NCBI RefSeq assembly: GCF_000426505.1
Contig: NZ_KE384531.1
Coordinates: 309,384 to 373,383, forward strand
Origin: Nisaea denitrificans DSM 18348
Lineage (GTDB): Bacteria > Pseudomonadota > Alphaproteobacteria > Thalassobaculales > Thalassobaculaceae
Length of the DNA: 64,000 bases
Direction: 5' to 3'
Below are positions 26,494 through 35,763 of this stretch, piece after piece; position 1 is the first letter of the stretch, and each line of letters begins with the position of its first letter. Made by a program: the position numbers and the translations under genes. The notes beneath the pieces were generated by a model, which did no database searches, was not told where the DNA came from, and saw only the letters and a list, made by a program, of their open reading frames with translations.

Positions 26494-27480
26494 TTAGAAA
26501 TACTCGGGCAGTTCCGCGACCAGCGCCTTTCGGATACGGTCGCGCACGGGAACCGCCGGGTCGGGCCGCTCAAAATCCAGACCGGTCAGCTGTTCGAACA
26601 GGGCGACATACTTGTTGCTGAAGGCGATCAGGGTGTCGGCGGGGATTTCCGGGATGGGGTCATTGTAGGGATCGCACTGACCGGCAATCCACAGCCGCAG
26701 GAATTCCTTGTCCAGACTGTCCGGCTCCTCACCCGCCGCAAACTTCTGCGCGTAGCTGTCGGCGCGCCAGTAGCGGCTTGAATCCGGGGTGTGAATTTCA
26801 TCGGCGATGGTGATCGTGCCGTTCTCATCGATGCCGAACTCGTATTTTGTATCGACGAGAATGAGTCCCTGTTTGGCGGCGAGTTCCTGCCCGCGCGCGA
26901 ACAGCGCCAGACTTTTCTCCGCCAGCTCGCGCCATTGCTCATGCGTCACGAGCCGGGTTTCGAGAATTTCCGCTTCCGTGATCGGCGCGTCATGCCCGCC
27001 GCCGGTGGGTTTCGTCGTCGGTGTGATGATGGTTTCGGCGAGCTTCTGGTTCTTCTTCATGCCATCGGGGAGGGGGTGGCCATAGATCACCCGCTCGCCC
27101 CGCTCATACATGGTCCAGGCGCTGGTGTTGGTGGAGCCGGTGAGATAGGCCCGCACCACGATCTCGATCGGCACCATCTCGAGATCCTTGCACAGGACGA
27201 CATTCGGGTCCGGGTAGGAGATCACATGGTTCGGGCAGATATCGCCTGTGTGATCGAACCAGTAGCGCGCCGTCTGGGTCAGCACCTGCCCCTTGTAGGG
27301 CACGGCCGCCAGGACCTGGTCGAACGCGGATTGCCGGTCCGTCGCGATCAGCAGCCGCCGCCGGTCCGGCAGCTTGTAGGCATCCCGCACCTTGCCCCGG
27401 ACGAAGTCCGGCAATTCCGGGAATTCCGCGTTGGTAAGACAATTGTCGAGAAGCTGTGAGCTGGCCGTCTGCGGCACCAT
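26494..27480 (-). CDS. purC: Phosphoribosylaminoimidazole-succinocarboxamide synthase
   Basis: 328 residues, the longer SAICAR synthetase form. VRGKVRDAYKLPDRRRLLIATDRQSAFD at the front contains the ATP-site GKVRD. VPIEIVVRAYLTGS is the substrate loop, and LILVDTKYEFGID with IADEIHTPDSSRYW holds the catalytic acidic residues. It joins aspartate to CAIR in purine synthesis. It stands alone with no visible pur neighbours. The start at 27480 has no strong ribosome site but precedes the family N-terminus by about 20 residues. Confidence 0.96.
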   Translation of the reverse strand: MVPQTASSQLLDNCLTNAEFPELPDFVRGKVRDAYKLPDRRRLLIATDRQSAFDQVLAAVPYKGQVLTQTARYWFDHTGDICPNHVISYPDPNVVLCKDLEMVPIEIVVRAYLTGSTNTSAWTMYERGERVIYGHPLPDGMKKNQKLAETIITPTTKPTGGGHDAPITEAEILETRLVTHEQWRELAEKSLALFARGQELAAKQGLILVDTKYEFGIDENGTITIADEIHTPDSSRYWRADSYAQKFAAGEEPDSLDKEFLRLWIAGQCDPYNDPIPEIPADTLIAFSNKYVALFEQLTGLDFERPDPAVPVRDRIRKALVAELPEYF

Positions 27481-27591
27481 GGAGCGATATCCTGTGAACG
27501 GTAATCTGGATCGGGCGACACGATAGCGCCTTCACGTGGGACTGCAATGGTGGGGGTGGGCAGGATGACGATTGGGCGCGTTCGCCCGGTG

Positions 27592-27891
27592 TTACCCGGC
27601 CTTCTGTAGTGTCGGGATTTGCTTGATGATGTCAGCCAGATCCTTCTCAGCCTGGGCAATATCCCATTGAGACTGGAGGTTGACCCAGATCGTAGGGCCG
27701 TTGCCGCAGAGCTTGCCAAGCCGTACTGCCATCTGGGCGGTCACAGGGGCTTTCTCGCTCAGGATGTCATGGAGCGTCTGCCGAGAGATCTTCAGGGTCT
27801 CCGCCAGTTTCGTTTTGCTGACGCCAAGCTCGGGCAGGATCTGGTCACGCAGCAGCGCGCCGGGGTGCATCGGGGGGAGACCTTGAAGCAT
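27592..27891 (-). CDS. higA: HigA-type antitoxin
   Basis: 99 residues. HPGALLRDQILPELGVSKTKLAETLKISRQTLHDILSEKAPVTA is the HigA/VapI helix-turn-helix, with the IWVNLQSQWDIAQAE tail typical of HigA. It neutralises the HigB toxin and should repress the operon. The ATG at 27891 shares 1 nt with the higB stop (TGATG), giving coupled translation in the usual toxin-first order. Confidence 0.93.
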   Translation of the reverse strand: MLQGLPPMHPGALLRDQILPELGVSKTKLAETLKISRQTLHDILSEKAPVTAQMAVRLGKLCGNGPTIWVNLQSQWDIAQAEKDLADIIKQIPTLQKAG

Positions 27892-28172
27892 CAGTGATAA
27901 TCCTCCAGTTTGACATTGGTGGCGCCTGAGTCCCATTCGAAGGTGAGGCGCCAATTGCCGGTGACGCGAACGCTGTATGTGCCCCTGCGGTCTCCGGTCA
28001 GCTCGTGAAAGTGGAAACCCGGCAGGTTCATGTCTTCTGGCTGCGACGCGGCATTCAGGGTTTGAAGCATCTGCACCAGCCGGTTTTGGGCGGCGCCCTG
28101 AACCGGCAATTTTCCGCCTTTTCCTGTGGCGGCGAATTGCTTGAGGCCCTTATGAGCGATGCTCTTGATCAT
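27891..28172 (-). CDS. higB: HigB-type toxin (RelE superfamily)
   Basis: 93 residues. MIKSIAHKGLKQF, the LQTLNAASQPEDMNLPGFHFHEL segment and RGTYSVRVTGNWRLTFEWD form the HigB/RelE mRNA-interferase fold, ending in VKLEDYH with the conserved terminal His. It should cut mRNA at the ribosome. I chose the ATG at 28172 as the start because family homology begins there and the promoter lies immediately upstream. The longer frame to 28298 would run through that promoter. Confidence 0.93.
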   Translation of the reverse strand: MIKSIAHKGLKQFAATGKGGKLPVQGAAQNRLVQMLQTLNAASQPEDMNLPGFHFHELTGDRRGTYSVRVTGNWRLTFEWDSGATNVKLEDYH

Positions 28173-28176
28173 GAAA

Positions 28177-28205
28177 AATGTAAGGCAATTCCTTACGGTT
28201 GTCAA
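28177..28205 (-). promoter_or_regulatory. higBA promoter and HigA operator
   Basis: Leftward TTGACA (28205-28200), a 17-bp spacer and TACATT (28182-28177). The perfect inverted repeat GTAAGG-N5-CCTTAC at 28180-28196 fills the spacer and touches the -10. A start site 6-7 bp beyond the -10 would fall at the higB ATG, so the message may be leaderless. Confidence 0.7.
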
Positions 28206-28377
28206 GCGTTGGATTACGCCGATTTGTGCTCTGGCGGCGGGAAGAGATATGGCCCGATACGGAACGCGGTTTGATATGGGGGCGTGCGATTGATCCAAAT
28301 GCCGTGGGTCATGCGCCTATAATTAAGTCGCGTGTCCCCTTAATTCTGATTTAATTGAATTTACATTTTCAATATTG

Positions 28378-29265
28378 TTAGTCATTTTTACATCCTTTAA
28401 ATGTAGAATTCACACAATTACTTATTTCTAAAATACTTTCATTCATAATTTTCATAAAATTATTTTTGTTTAAAAGTAAATACTCGATGCTTTGATGATT
28501 TTTGTAAACCATATGAGCTCCAATAATATCATAAATTAGAACGTCGCCAGACCAAGATATATCTCCAGATTTTAGCGTATTCCAAACCATACCCTCCATT
28601 GATCCAAAGTATATAGATTTAAAAGCAGAGTTTTTAGCGCAATCATCAAAACGAATATCATCAATGTTATTAGATATAAAATTCATAATTCTATAAATTC
28701 TCCTTTTATTTGTTATTAGATTTACAGACACGCAACTGTAGTCTAAATTCCAATCATATATTACCATTCTAATACCTTTTTTATTCATGTGTTTTATAGA
28801 TTTTTTTATGTTATCATTTGATATAAAATAAAAATTTATGTCTTTATCTTTTCTTGTATCTGAATAATCATTTATGCTGTATGCATTATTTAATTTTGGT
28901 TTTATAATATAGTTTATCTGATTCATATATTTTTCAATTTTTTGATATTTATGTGAGCTTACAATAGGGTGCATAAGAATTTGAAATTCAATTATATTTT
29001 CCTCATCTTTGAGGCGTATGTTATTTGCTCTAGAAATTGTTTTATTAGAAAAACTAGAAGAGAAGATATTTTCCCTAATGATATTAAATGATTTTTCTTT
29101 ATCTATTTCATTTAACTCAATCGCCAAATCTTTGATATTCTGCCCAAAAAACGTATCACTATCAGCAAATGACGGAAAAGAAGCACAGATTGCGATCAAA
29201 GATAGTGCAAATATTCTTCTTACTTTTGATCGCAACAAGAGGTAACATTCAAAAATTAACTTCAT
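28378..29265 (-). CDS. AT-rich secreted protein of unknown function
   Basis: 295 residues, not recognised. A hydrophobic segment IFALSLIAICASFPSFA (about 18-34) looks like a Sec signal with cleavage before DSDTFFG. The mature part is Lys/Asn/Ile-rich, mixed helix and strand, with cysteines at DYSCVSV, FDDCAKN, ISNCVNS and KGCKND. The gene is about 25-30% GC against roughly 60% around it, so it is probably foreign. Its ATG overlaps the stop of the hlyD fragment (ATGA), with GGGAAAG in the hlyD tail as ribosome site. The two were therefore an operon before hlyD was truncated. Confidence 0.6.
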   Translation of the reverse strand: MKLIFECYLLLRSKVRRIFALSLIAICASFPSFADSDTFFGQNIKDLAIELNEIDKEKSFNIIRENIFSSSFSNKTISRANNIRLKDEENIIEFQILMHPIVSSHKYQKIEKYMNQINYIIKPKLNNAYSINDYSDTRKDKDINFYFISNDNIKKSIKHMNKKGIRMVIYDWNLDYSCVSVNLITNKRRIYRIMNFISNNIDDIRFDDCAKNSAFKSIYFGSMEGMVWNTLKSGDISWSGDVLIYDIIGAHMVYKNHQSIEYLLLNKNNFMKIMNESILEISNCVNSTFKGCKND

Positions 29266-29795
29266 CTTTCCCGCATCCCTTCACTCGCATAGCGCAGCAC
29301 CGGCTGAAGCACATATTCTAGCACCCGTCTCTCTCCCGTCAGCAGGTCCGCCGTCACGGACATGCCCGGCACAAGACGCACGTCTCTGCCGTCCACAGTC
29401 AGATGTTCCCGTTCGATCTCGATCCGTGCCGTGTAGGACAGCATCTGCGGCGCCGCCTGCGGGCCGGTTGTGGCCGCTCCCGCCGCGCCGGCGGCGTTGT
29501 TCGCGTCCTGGGGCACGACGGCATCGGCGCTGAGGCTGACGATCGTGCCCTCGATGCTGCCGTAGCGCATGTAGTTCAAGGCATCGATTTTTACGGCGGC
29601 ACGCTGGCCGATCTCGATGAAGCCGATATCCCGGTTGGTCACCGTCGCCTCGACCGTCAGACGGTCCCCGTCCGGCACGATCCGCATCAGCGGCGCGCTG
29701 GGCTGGACATAACCGCCGAGCGTGTGCACAGAGAGGCTAGCTACTGAGCTGGAGCCATACCTCCTGTTTTCCGAAAGTGCTCCCAACTCTTTCAC
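29262..29795 (-). pseudogene. HlyD-family membrane fusion protein, 5'-truncated
   Basis: Only the C-terminal ~160 residues of a type I secretion adaptor remain. They run from VHTLGGYVQPSAPLMRIVPDG through EATVTNRDIGFIEIGQRAAVKI to VPGMSVTADLLTGERRVLEYVLQPVL. Family members are about 430 residues and need the N-terminal membrane anchor and long coiled coil, both absent. Homology stops near 29745; the first ~16 codons are unrelated. It is most likely a remnant of a type I exporter gene whose hlyB partner was also lost. The surviving frame is intact, so some expression is possible. Confidence 0.75.
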
Positions 29796-29902
29796 CCCGC
29801 AGCGCGCTATCCTTCCGTGAATATTAGGCGGTGGTTAGAGTGTCGTCACGGGGAGTCTGATACAAGGTCAGGAAGGCAGGGTATGCGGCCTGGAGTGTGG
29901 CC

Positions 29903-29935
29903 AAAAAAACAGCGGCCGGGATTTCCCGGCCGCTG
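29903..29935 (-). terminator. Terminator of htpG
   Basis: A perfect 12-bp stem (CAGCGGCCGGGA / TCCCGGCCGCTG) is followed, in the leftward direction, by seven T residues. The other side is also T-rich, so it may work both ways. Confidence 0.88.
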
Positions 29936-29967
29936 CGTTTATTTTCTGTTGTCCGGTGGGCGTGTCT

Positions 29968-31875
29968 TTAGAGCGCCAGCCCCCGCTCCATCGATATCGC
30001 CAACCGCCGGGCAAACGCTTTCGGGTCGGGGATGGCTTCGCCTTCCATGATCCGGGCCTGGTCGAGCAGCAGGTGGGCCGCGTCGTCCAGTTCCTGGCCG
30101 GTCTTGCCGTCCTTCACCCGTTTGGCGAGGGCCTTGATCACCGCGTGCTTGGTGTTGACTTCCAGAATGCGCGGATTGGATTTGTCGATCTGCTTGTGCT
30201 GGCGCAGCAGGCGTTCGAGGTTGATGTCCATGTCGCCGTCATCGGCGATCAGGCAGACCGGGCTGTCGGTCAGGCGGGTTGATTCCCGCACGTCCTTCAC
30301 TTCCTCTCCGAGGGCCAGCTTGATGGAGGCGAGCAGCGGCGCGATATCGGCGGAGGCTTTTTCCTCGTCCTTCTTGTCCGCGGCCTTGTCCTCGTCGGAC
30401 TTGTCCCCCTCGGCTCCCTTGACGGCATCGAGATCGGCGGAGCCGCGGGTGATCGACTTGAGGGGGCTGCCTTCATAGCCCTCGAACATGGCCTGGATCC
30501 AGAAATCGTCGATCGGATCCGACAGCAGCAGAACTTCCACACCCTTGGCCTTGAAGCCTTCGATATGGGGTGAGTTCAGCAGGGCTTCCTTGCTCTCGCC
30601 GATGATGTAGTAGATCGCCTCCTGGCCTTCCTTCATCCGCTTCTTGTAGTCGGCGAGGCTGACCAGCGTGTCGCTTTCCGTCGTATCGAAGCGCGCGAGG
30701 GAAATCAGGGTGTCCTTGTGCTCGCCGTTCTCGGAATAGAGGCCTTCCTTCATCACCGGGCCGTAAGCGTCCCAGAAAACCGCATATGCCTCGGGGTCCT
30801 TCTCAGCTTTCTTGCTGAGCTCGGTGAGCACCCGTTTGGTGACGGCGGAGGAGATCTTCTGTAGCACCGGATTGCGTTGCAGAAGCTCGCGGCTGACATT
30901 CAGCGGCAGGTCCTCGCAATCGATCACGCCGCGCAGGAAGCGCAGATAATCGGGCACCAGCCCTTCGCAATCGTCAGTGATGAAGACCCGCTTCACATAG
31001 AGTTTTACCCGGCTCTTGCGCTCCGGATGGAACAGGTCGAACGGGCGCTGGGTCGGCACATAGAGCAGGGAGCTGTATTCGATCACACCCTCCGCCTTCC
31101 AGTGCATGGTCAGCCAGGGCTCGTCGAAAGCATGGGCGACGTGCTTGTAGAATTCGCCGTACTGCTCCGTCGTGATGTCGCTCTTGGAGCGGGTCCAGAG
31201 AGCGGATGCTTCGTTGAGCGGGCGCTCTTCGGTTTCCCCGTCCTTGGTTTCCACAAACAGGATCGGCACCGGGATATGGTCGGAATAGCGCTTCACGATG
31301 TGCTGCAGGCGCTGCTCCTCGAGAAATTCGAGGGCGTCGTCCTTCAGATGCATGGTGATGATGGTGCCGCGATTGGCCTTCTCGGCATCCGCGACGGTGT
31401 ATTCGCCGAGCCCGTCCGAGCTCCAGAGATGCGCCTTGTCCTCACCGGCACGCCGGGTCAGCACCTCGACCTTGTCCGCGATCATGAAGGCCGAATAGAA
31501 ACCGACGCCGAACTGGCCGATCAGGCCGCTATCCTTTTTCTCGTCGCCGGACAGGTTGGAAACGAAGGCTTCCGTGCCGGAGCGCGCGATGGTGCCGAGA
31601 TTGTCGTTCAGCTCATCGGCGGTCATGCCGATACCGTTATCCGACAGGGTCAGGGTCTTGGCATCTTTGTCCGCCGCGATCCTGATCTTGTATTCACCGT
31701 CGCCAGTGGTCAGATCAGGCTGTGTAAGCGCCAGATAGCGCAGCTTGTCGCAGGCATCGGATGCGTTGGAGATCAATTCGCGCAGGAATACTTCACGCTC
31801 GCTATAGAGCGAATTGGCGACGATCTTCAGGAGCTTGCTGACCTCGGCCTGGAACGTCCGCTTTTCCGCAGTCAT
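29968..31875 (-). CDS. htpG: Molecular chaperone HtpG (Hsp90)
   Basis: 635 residues, standard length. The N-terminal GHKL ATPase shows FLRELISNASDACDKLR, LSDNGIGM and GQFGVGFYSAFM. The middle domain has IDCEDLPLNVSRELLQ with the catalytic Arg, and the C-terminal dimerisation region follows. The acidic stretch KGAEGDKSDEDKAADKKDEE near residue 495 is a low-complexity linker. I chose ATG 31875 (MTAEKRTF); AGAGG lies upstream. It is divergent from the helicase gene and followed by a strong terminator. Heat induction through the nearby rpoH product is likely but no sigma-32 promoter was identified. Confidence 0.96.
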   Translation of the reverse strand: MTAEKRTFQAEVSKLLKIVANSLYSEREVFLRELISNASDACDKLRYLALTQPDLTTGDGEYKIRIAADKDAKTLTLSDNGIGMTADELNDNLGTIARSGTEAFVSNLSGDEKKDSGLIGQFGVGFYSAFMIADKVEVLTRRAGEDKAHLWSSDGLGEYTVADAEKANRGTIITMHLKDDALEFLEEQRLQHIVKRYSDHIPVPILFVETKDGETEERPLNEASALWTRSKSDITTEQYGEFYKHVAHAFDEPWLTMHWKAEGVIEYSSLLYVPTQRPFDLFHPERKSRVKLYVKRVFITDDCEGLVPDYLRFLRGVIDCEDLPLNVSRELLQRNPVLQKISSAVTKRVLTELSKKAEKDPEAYAVFWDAYGPVMKEGLYSENGEHKDTLISLARFDTTESDTLVSLADYKKRMKEGQEAIYYIIGESKEALLNSPHIEGFKAKGVEVLLLSDPIDDFWIQAMFEGYEGSPLKSITRGSADLDAVKGAEGDKSDEDKAADKKDEEKASADIAPLLASIKLALGEEVKDVRESTRLTDSPVCLIADDGDMDINLERLLRQHKQIDKSNPRILEVNTKHAVIKALAKRVKDGKTGQELDDAAHLLLDQARIMEGEAIPDPKAFARRLAISMERGLAL

Positions 31876-32001
31876 CTTCTTGATCACCTCTTGCCTAGAA
31901 TGACATCGTTATGATTGATGGAGCCTGATATGTGGGAAGTTGGCATTAATCGCAAGACCCCAGCGCTTTCCGCCTGAGCCGAGATCGGATCCGAATTTCC
32001 C

Positions 32002-34728
32002 ATGAGCAGCGTTTTCGAGGACGGTCGGATCACCGCAATGCTGGGGCCGACCAACACCGGCAAGACCTATTTCGCCATCGAGCGGATGCTTGGCCATGCC
32101 TCCGGCATGATCGGTTTTCCGTTGCGTTTGCTGGCCCGGGAGAATTACGAGCGTGTGGTTTCCCTGAAGGGCAAGAACGCTGTCGCCCTGATCACCGGCG
32201 AGGAAAAGATACTTCCGCCGCACGCCCGCTATTTTATCTGCACGGTGGAATCCATGCCGGTCGACCGGGTGGTGGATTTTCTGGCCATCGACGAGATTCA
32301 GCTCTGCGGCGACCGGGAGCGCGGTCATGTCTTCACCGACCGGCTGCTGCATGCGCGCGGCCGTCAGGAAACCATGTTTCTCGGCTCCGACATTATCCGC
32401 CCGCTGATCAGGAAGCTGGTGCCGAAGGCGGAGATCGTCGGCCGGCAGCGCATGTCGCGGCTGACCTATACCGGGCCGCGCAAGCTGACCCGGCTGCCGC
32501 GCCGGACCGCCATCGTCGCTTTCTCGGCGGCGGATGTTTATGTCCTGGCCGAAATCGTCCGGCGCCAGCGCGGCGGTGCCGCTGTTGTCCTGGGCGCGTT
32601 GTCGCCACGGGCCCGGAACGCGCAAGTGGCGATGTATCAGGAGGGCGAGGTCGATTACCTGATCGCGACGGATGCGATCGGCATGGGCCTCAACATGGAT
32701 GTGGATCACGTCGCCTTCGCCGAGGACATGAAATTCGACGGCCGCGCGCCGCGCCGCCTGACCCCGCCGGAGATGGCGCAGATCGCCGGCCGGGCGGGAC
32801 GGCACATGAATGACGGCACGTTCGGCGTCACCGGAGACTGCCCGCCTCTGGACGAGGAGATGGTCGAGGCGCTGGAGAGCCACCGGTTCGATCCGCTCCG
32901 GCACGTTTTCTGGCGTAATCACCGCTTGTCGTTCCGCAGCCTTGGTGATTTGCAGCGTGCGCTCGGGCTGCACAGCGATCAGCCTCACATGATCAGGAAG
33001 CGGGACGGCGAGGACCACCGGACGCTTGAGTCGCTGGCGCGGATGGAAGCCGTGGTCGAGCGGGCAACCGGACCGGACCGTGTAAGGCTGCTCTGGGACA
33101 TTTGCCAGATCCCGGATTTCCGCAAGACCATGAGCGAATCCCACGCCAATCTGCTGGCAAAGATCTTTTTCGATCTGACAGATGGGCAGCAGTGTCTGGA
33201 GACAGATTGGGTCGCCAATCAGGTCAGTCGTTTCGACCGGACGGACGGTGATATAGACACGCTGGTAAACCGTATCGCACATATTCGCACTTGGACGTAT
33301 ATTACGCACCGTGCAGACTGGGTATCCGACCCTGTTCATTGGCAGGCTCAGACAAGAGCTGTTGAAGATCGGCTTTCGGATGCTTTGCATGACAAGCTTA
33401 CCCAGCGTTTTGTCGACAAGCGCGCAGCATTGTTCTTGCGCAAGTTGAAGGACGGGGGGAACTTGGCGGCGGCAGTAAAAACTGACAGTACAGTGGTCGT
33501 GGAGGGCCATGCCGTCGGTCACATGGAAGGATTGAAGTTCGTGCCTGATGTAGTGGATAGCACCAACGCAAAGCCCGTGCTGGCGGCTGCGCGTAAGGTC
33601 CTGCCGGAAGAACTGGCCCGGCGCACGGGCCAAATCGAATCCGCCGACAACGCAGCCTTTTCGATCGGGCCAAAGGGGACGGTGATCTGGCTCGGGGCGG
33701 AAATCGCATCGCTGGAAGCCGGTGCCGACATTCTGTCGCCGCAGATCCGCGTCGTGAACGAAGAGATGATCGACGGCGAGATGCGCAAGCGGATCGAGAC
33801 CCGTTTGCGCACCTGGCTGACGGGGGAGATGGAAGAACGGCTCGGCCCGTTGCTGGCGATCAAGACGGCTGAACTCGAGGGCGCCGCGCGCGGTATTGGG
33901 TTCCAGGTGCTCGAAGGCATCGGCGGTGTATCCGCCGATCAGATCGGCGGGTTGCGCCGGGATCTCGATGATGAGCAGCGCAAGTCGCTGGCCCGTCTCG
34001 GTATCCGCTTCGGCACAGAAACCGTCTTCCTGCCGGTGTTGCTGAAGCCGAAGGCGGTGGAGTTCCGGGCCATGCTCTGGAGCGTATTCTCCGGCCAGTT
34101 CCCCGAAGGAGGCCCGCCGCCGGCAGGCCGAGTGATGATCACGCGTGCCGAGGATGCGACCGACGCCTTCTACCTGGCGATCGGATACAAGCGGGTCGGC
34201 GGTCACGCTGTGCGGGCGGATATGCTTGAACGCGTCGCCCAGATGGTGCGTCAGGCGGCCCGCGAGGGCGCATTCGCCATCTCGGCGGACATGCTGTCGC
34301 TTGCCGGTGTTGGCCATGAAGCCATGGCCGAGATCCTGAAGGATCTCGGATATCGCCGTGGCGAGGATGTCGAGGAGCAGCCTCGTTTCATCGCCCGGCG
34401 TCGTCAGGAACAGAAGCGCCGGCCGGAAGGCGAGCGTAAGGCGGAACAGAACGGCAAGTCTGAAGGTGACGGCAAAGCCGCGCGCGGGGACAAACCGGAT
34501 CGCGCCAGGAAGCCGGGTAAACCGGCGCAGGATGGTTCCGGTGAAAAGCGGGATCGGAATGCTGGCGCCAAGGGCGGACAAAAGGGCGGGCCGCGCAAGC
34601 CTAAGCGCCAGGATGAGCGGCCGAAACGCCAGAATAGCGGGCCAAAGGTGATCAGCTCGAACGGGCCGGCCATGCGTCCCGAGGATTCTCCCTTCGCAAT
34701 ATTGCAGCAGCTCAAACTGGCAAAATGA
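32002..34728 (+). CDS. SUV3-like superfamily 2 RNA helicase
   Basis: 908 residues. Walker A is GPTNTGKT (residue ~16), motif II is DEIQ (LAIDEIQLCGD), and motif VI is QIAGRAGR. The second RecA domain includes IATDAIGMGLNMD. That set matches the SUV3/MgpS helicase group rather than DEAD-box proteins. The last ~120 residues are a Lys/Arg/Gly-rich disordered tail (KAARGDKPDRARKPGKPAQD), likely RNA-binding. The region 33170-33560 has lower GC than its surroundings. The gene overlaps the S4-domain gene by 4 nt, which points to a joint function in RNA or ribosome maintenance. Confidence 0.9.
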   Translation: MSSVFEDGRITAMLGPTNTGKTYFAIERMLGHASGMIGFPLRLLARENYERVVSLKGKNAVALITGEEKILPPHARYFICTVESMPVDRVVDFLAIDEIQLCGDRERGHVFTDRLLHARGRQETMFLGSDIIRPLIRKLVPKAEIVGRQRMSRLTYTGPRKLTRLPRRTAIVAFSAADVYVLAEIVRRQRGGAAVVLGALSPRARNAQVAMYQEGEVDYLIATDAIGMGLNMDVDHVAFAEDMKFDGRAPRRLTPPEMAQIAGRAGRHMNDGTFGVTGDCPPLDEEMVEALESHRFDPLRHVFWRNHRLSFRSLGDLQRALGLHSDQPHMIRKRDGEDHRTLESLARMEAVVERATGPDRVRLLWDICQIPDFRKTMSESHANLLAKIFFDLTDGQQCLETDWVANQVSRFDRTDGDIDTLVNRIAHIRTWTYITHRADWVSDPVHWQAQTRAVEDRLSDALHDKLTQRFVDKRAALFLRKLKDGGNLAAAVKTDSTVVVEGHAVGHMEGLKFVPDVVDSTNAKPVLAAARKVLPEELARRTGQIESADNAAFSIGPKGTVIWLGAEIASLEAGADILSPQIRVVNEEMIDGEMRKRIETRLRTWLTGEMEERLGPLLAIKTAELEGAARGIGFQVLEGIGGVSADQIGGLRRDLDDEQRKSLARLGIRFGTETVFLPVLLKPKAVEFRAMLWSVFSGQFPEGGPPPAGRVMITRAEDATDAFYLAIGYKRVGGHAVRADMLERVAQMVRQAAREGAFAISADMLSLAGVGHEAMAEILKDLGYRRGEDVEEQPRFIARRRQEQKRRPEGERKAEQNGKSEGDGKAARGDKPDRARKPGKPAQDGSGEKRDRNAGAKGGQKGGPRKPKRQDERPKRQNSGPKVISSNGPAMRPEDSPFAILQQLKLAK

Positions 34729-35123
34729 ACGAAGACGAGACACAGCGTCTCGACAAGTGGCTCTGGTGTGCGCGGTTCTTCAAGACCCGTGGGCTCGCCA
34801 ACAAATTGGTTGGTGCGGGGCGCTTGCGTCTTTCCGGCAAGGTGGTGGCGAAGGCGCACCAGCTTGTTCGCTCCGGCGATGTGCTGACGTTTCCGCAGGG
34901 ACCTCATATCCGGGTCGTGAAGGTGCTGTTTCTGGCTGAGCGCCGTGGACCGGCTCCGGAAGCCCAGCTGCTGTACGAGGATCTCGCGCCTATCGAAGCG
35001 GGCGCGGGCAAAAGTGAACGGTCCGAGGTGAAATCGACCCCGGCACAGCGTGACCCGGGTGCCGGGCGGCCAACCAAGCGGGATCGGCGGCTGATCGACC
35101 ATCTGCGATCCCCTGATGAGTGA
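34725..35123 (+). CDS. hslR: S4-domain RNA-binding heat-shock protein (Hsp15 type)
   Basis: 132 residues. RLDKWLWCARFFKTRGLANKLV and GRLRLSGKVVAKAHQLVRSGDVL are the S4 RNA-binding domain, with a basic C-terminal tail (RPTKRDRRLIDHL). Hsp15 in E. coli binds stalled 50S subunits carrying peptidyl-tRNA. Its ATG overlaps the helicase stop (ATGA), so translation is coupled. Family membership is clear; the precise role is by analogy. Confidence 0.88.
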   Translation: MNEDETQRLDKWLWCARFFKTRGLANKLVGAGRLRLSGKVVAKAHQLVRSGDVLTFPQGPHIRVVKVLFLAERRGPAPEAQLLYEDLAPIEAGAGKSERSEVKSTPAQRDPGAGRPTKRDRRLIDHLRSPDE

Positions 35124-35247
35124 TCTGGTCGATTATCGATTGCCGTCTGGAAAACGCCCGGATAGTCCGCCCGCCGGAAACGTGCTTGCGAAATCGGGCC
35201 GAGAGCTTAGATAAAGGGCTGAATTCCAACCAACTCCGGGAAATGCC

Positions 35248-35712
35248 ATGATCGGCTCCCTTAAAGTTTTCTTCGATGCGGTCCGCTCCGGGGGATCAAG
35301 CGAAGCTTCAAAGGTCGACGGATCAGAAGAAGCCGTTGCCGCGCTGCTGGTGAAGGCTGCGACGCTTGATGGCGATTTCGGCGCCGACGAGCGGCACGCC
35401 ATTGAAGCTCTGCTCGCCGCCCGTTTCGCCTGTTCTCCGGATGAGGCGGCGGAAAAGGTTGATGGGGCGGTGAAAGATCTGGAAAGCAGTGTCGATTTCT
35501 ACAGCTTCACCAAGGTGATTCGTGATGAATTTGATCATGATCAGCGGGTCGAGCTCATGGAAATGCTTTGGCAGGTCGCCTATGCCGACGGTGTCTTGCA
35601 TGACTATGAAGCCAGTCTGATGCGCCGGGTCACGGGACTGATCTACGTGACCGATCAGGAGAGTGGCGCTGCACGCAAGCGTGTCATGCAGAAACTCGGA
35701 CTTGCCGAATAG
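35248..35712 (+). CDS. TerB-like (tellurite resistance / DUF533-type) protein
   Basis: 154 residues. The helical repeats AVAALLVKAATLDGDFGADERHAIEALL and ELMEMLWQVAYADGVLHDYEASLMRRV carry the acidic D-G-x-F/L-x-x-x-E pattern of TerB domains, which may bind metal. No other ter genes are present, so tellurite resistance is not implied. It lies between the S4 gene and fdxA, all rightward, and may be in the same transcript. Confidence 0.85.
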   Translation: MIGSLKVFFDAVRSGGSSEASKVDGSEEAVAALLVKAATLDGDFGADERHAIEALLAARFACSPDEAAEKVDGAVKDLESSVDFYSFTKVIRDEFDHDQRVELMEMLWQVAYADGVLHDYEASLMRRVTGLIYVTDQESGAARKRVMQKLGLAE

Positions 35713-35763
35713 GCGTTTTTTCATTAACGAAACCGACGATTGAAGTCGGACCGGAGTCTGCCG

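Noticed and set aside
31909-34743. A 944-residue open frame antisense to the helicase gene
   Set aside because: It mirrors the GC-rich codons of the helicase, has no ribosome site or family motif, and the opposite strand carries complete helicase motifs.
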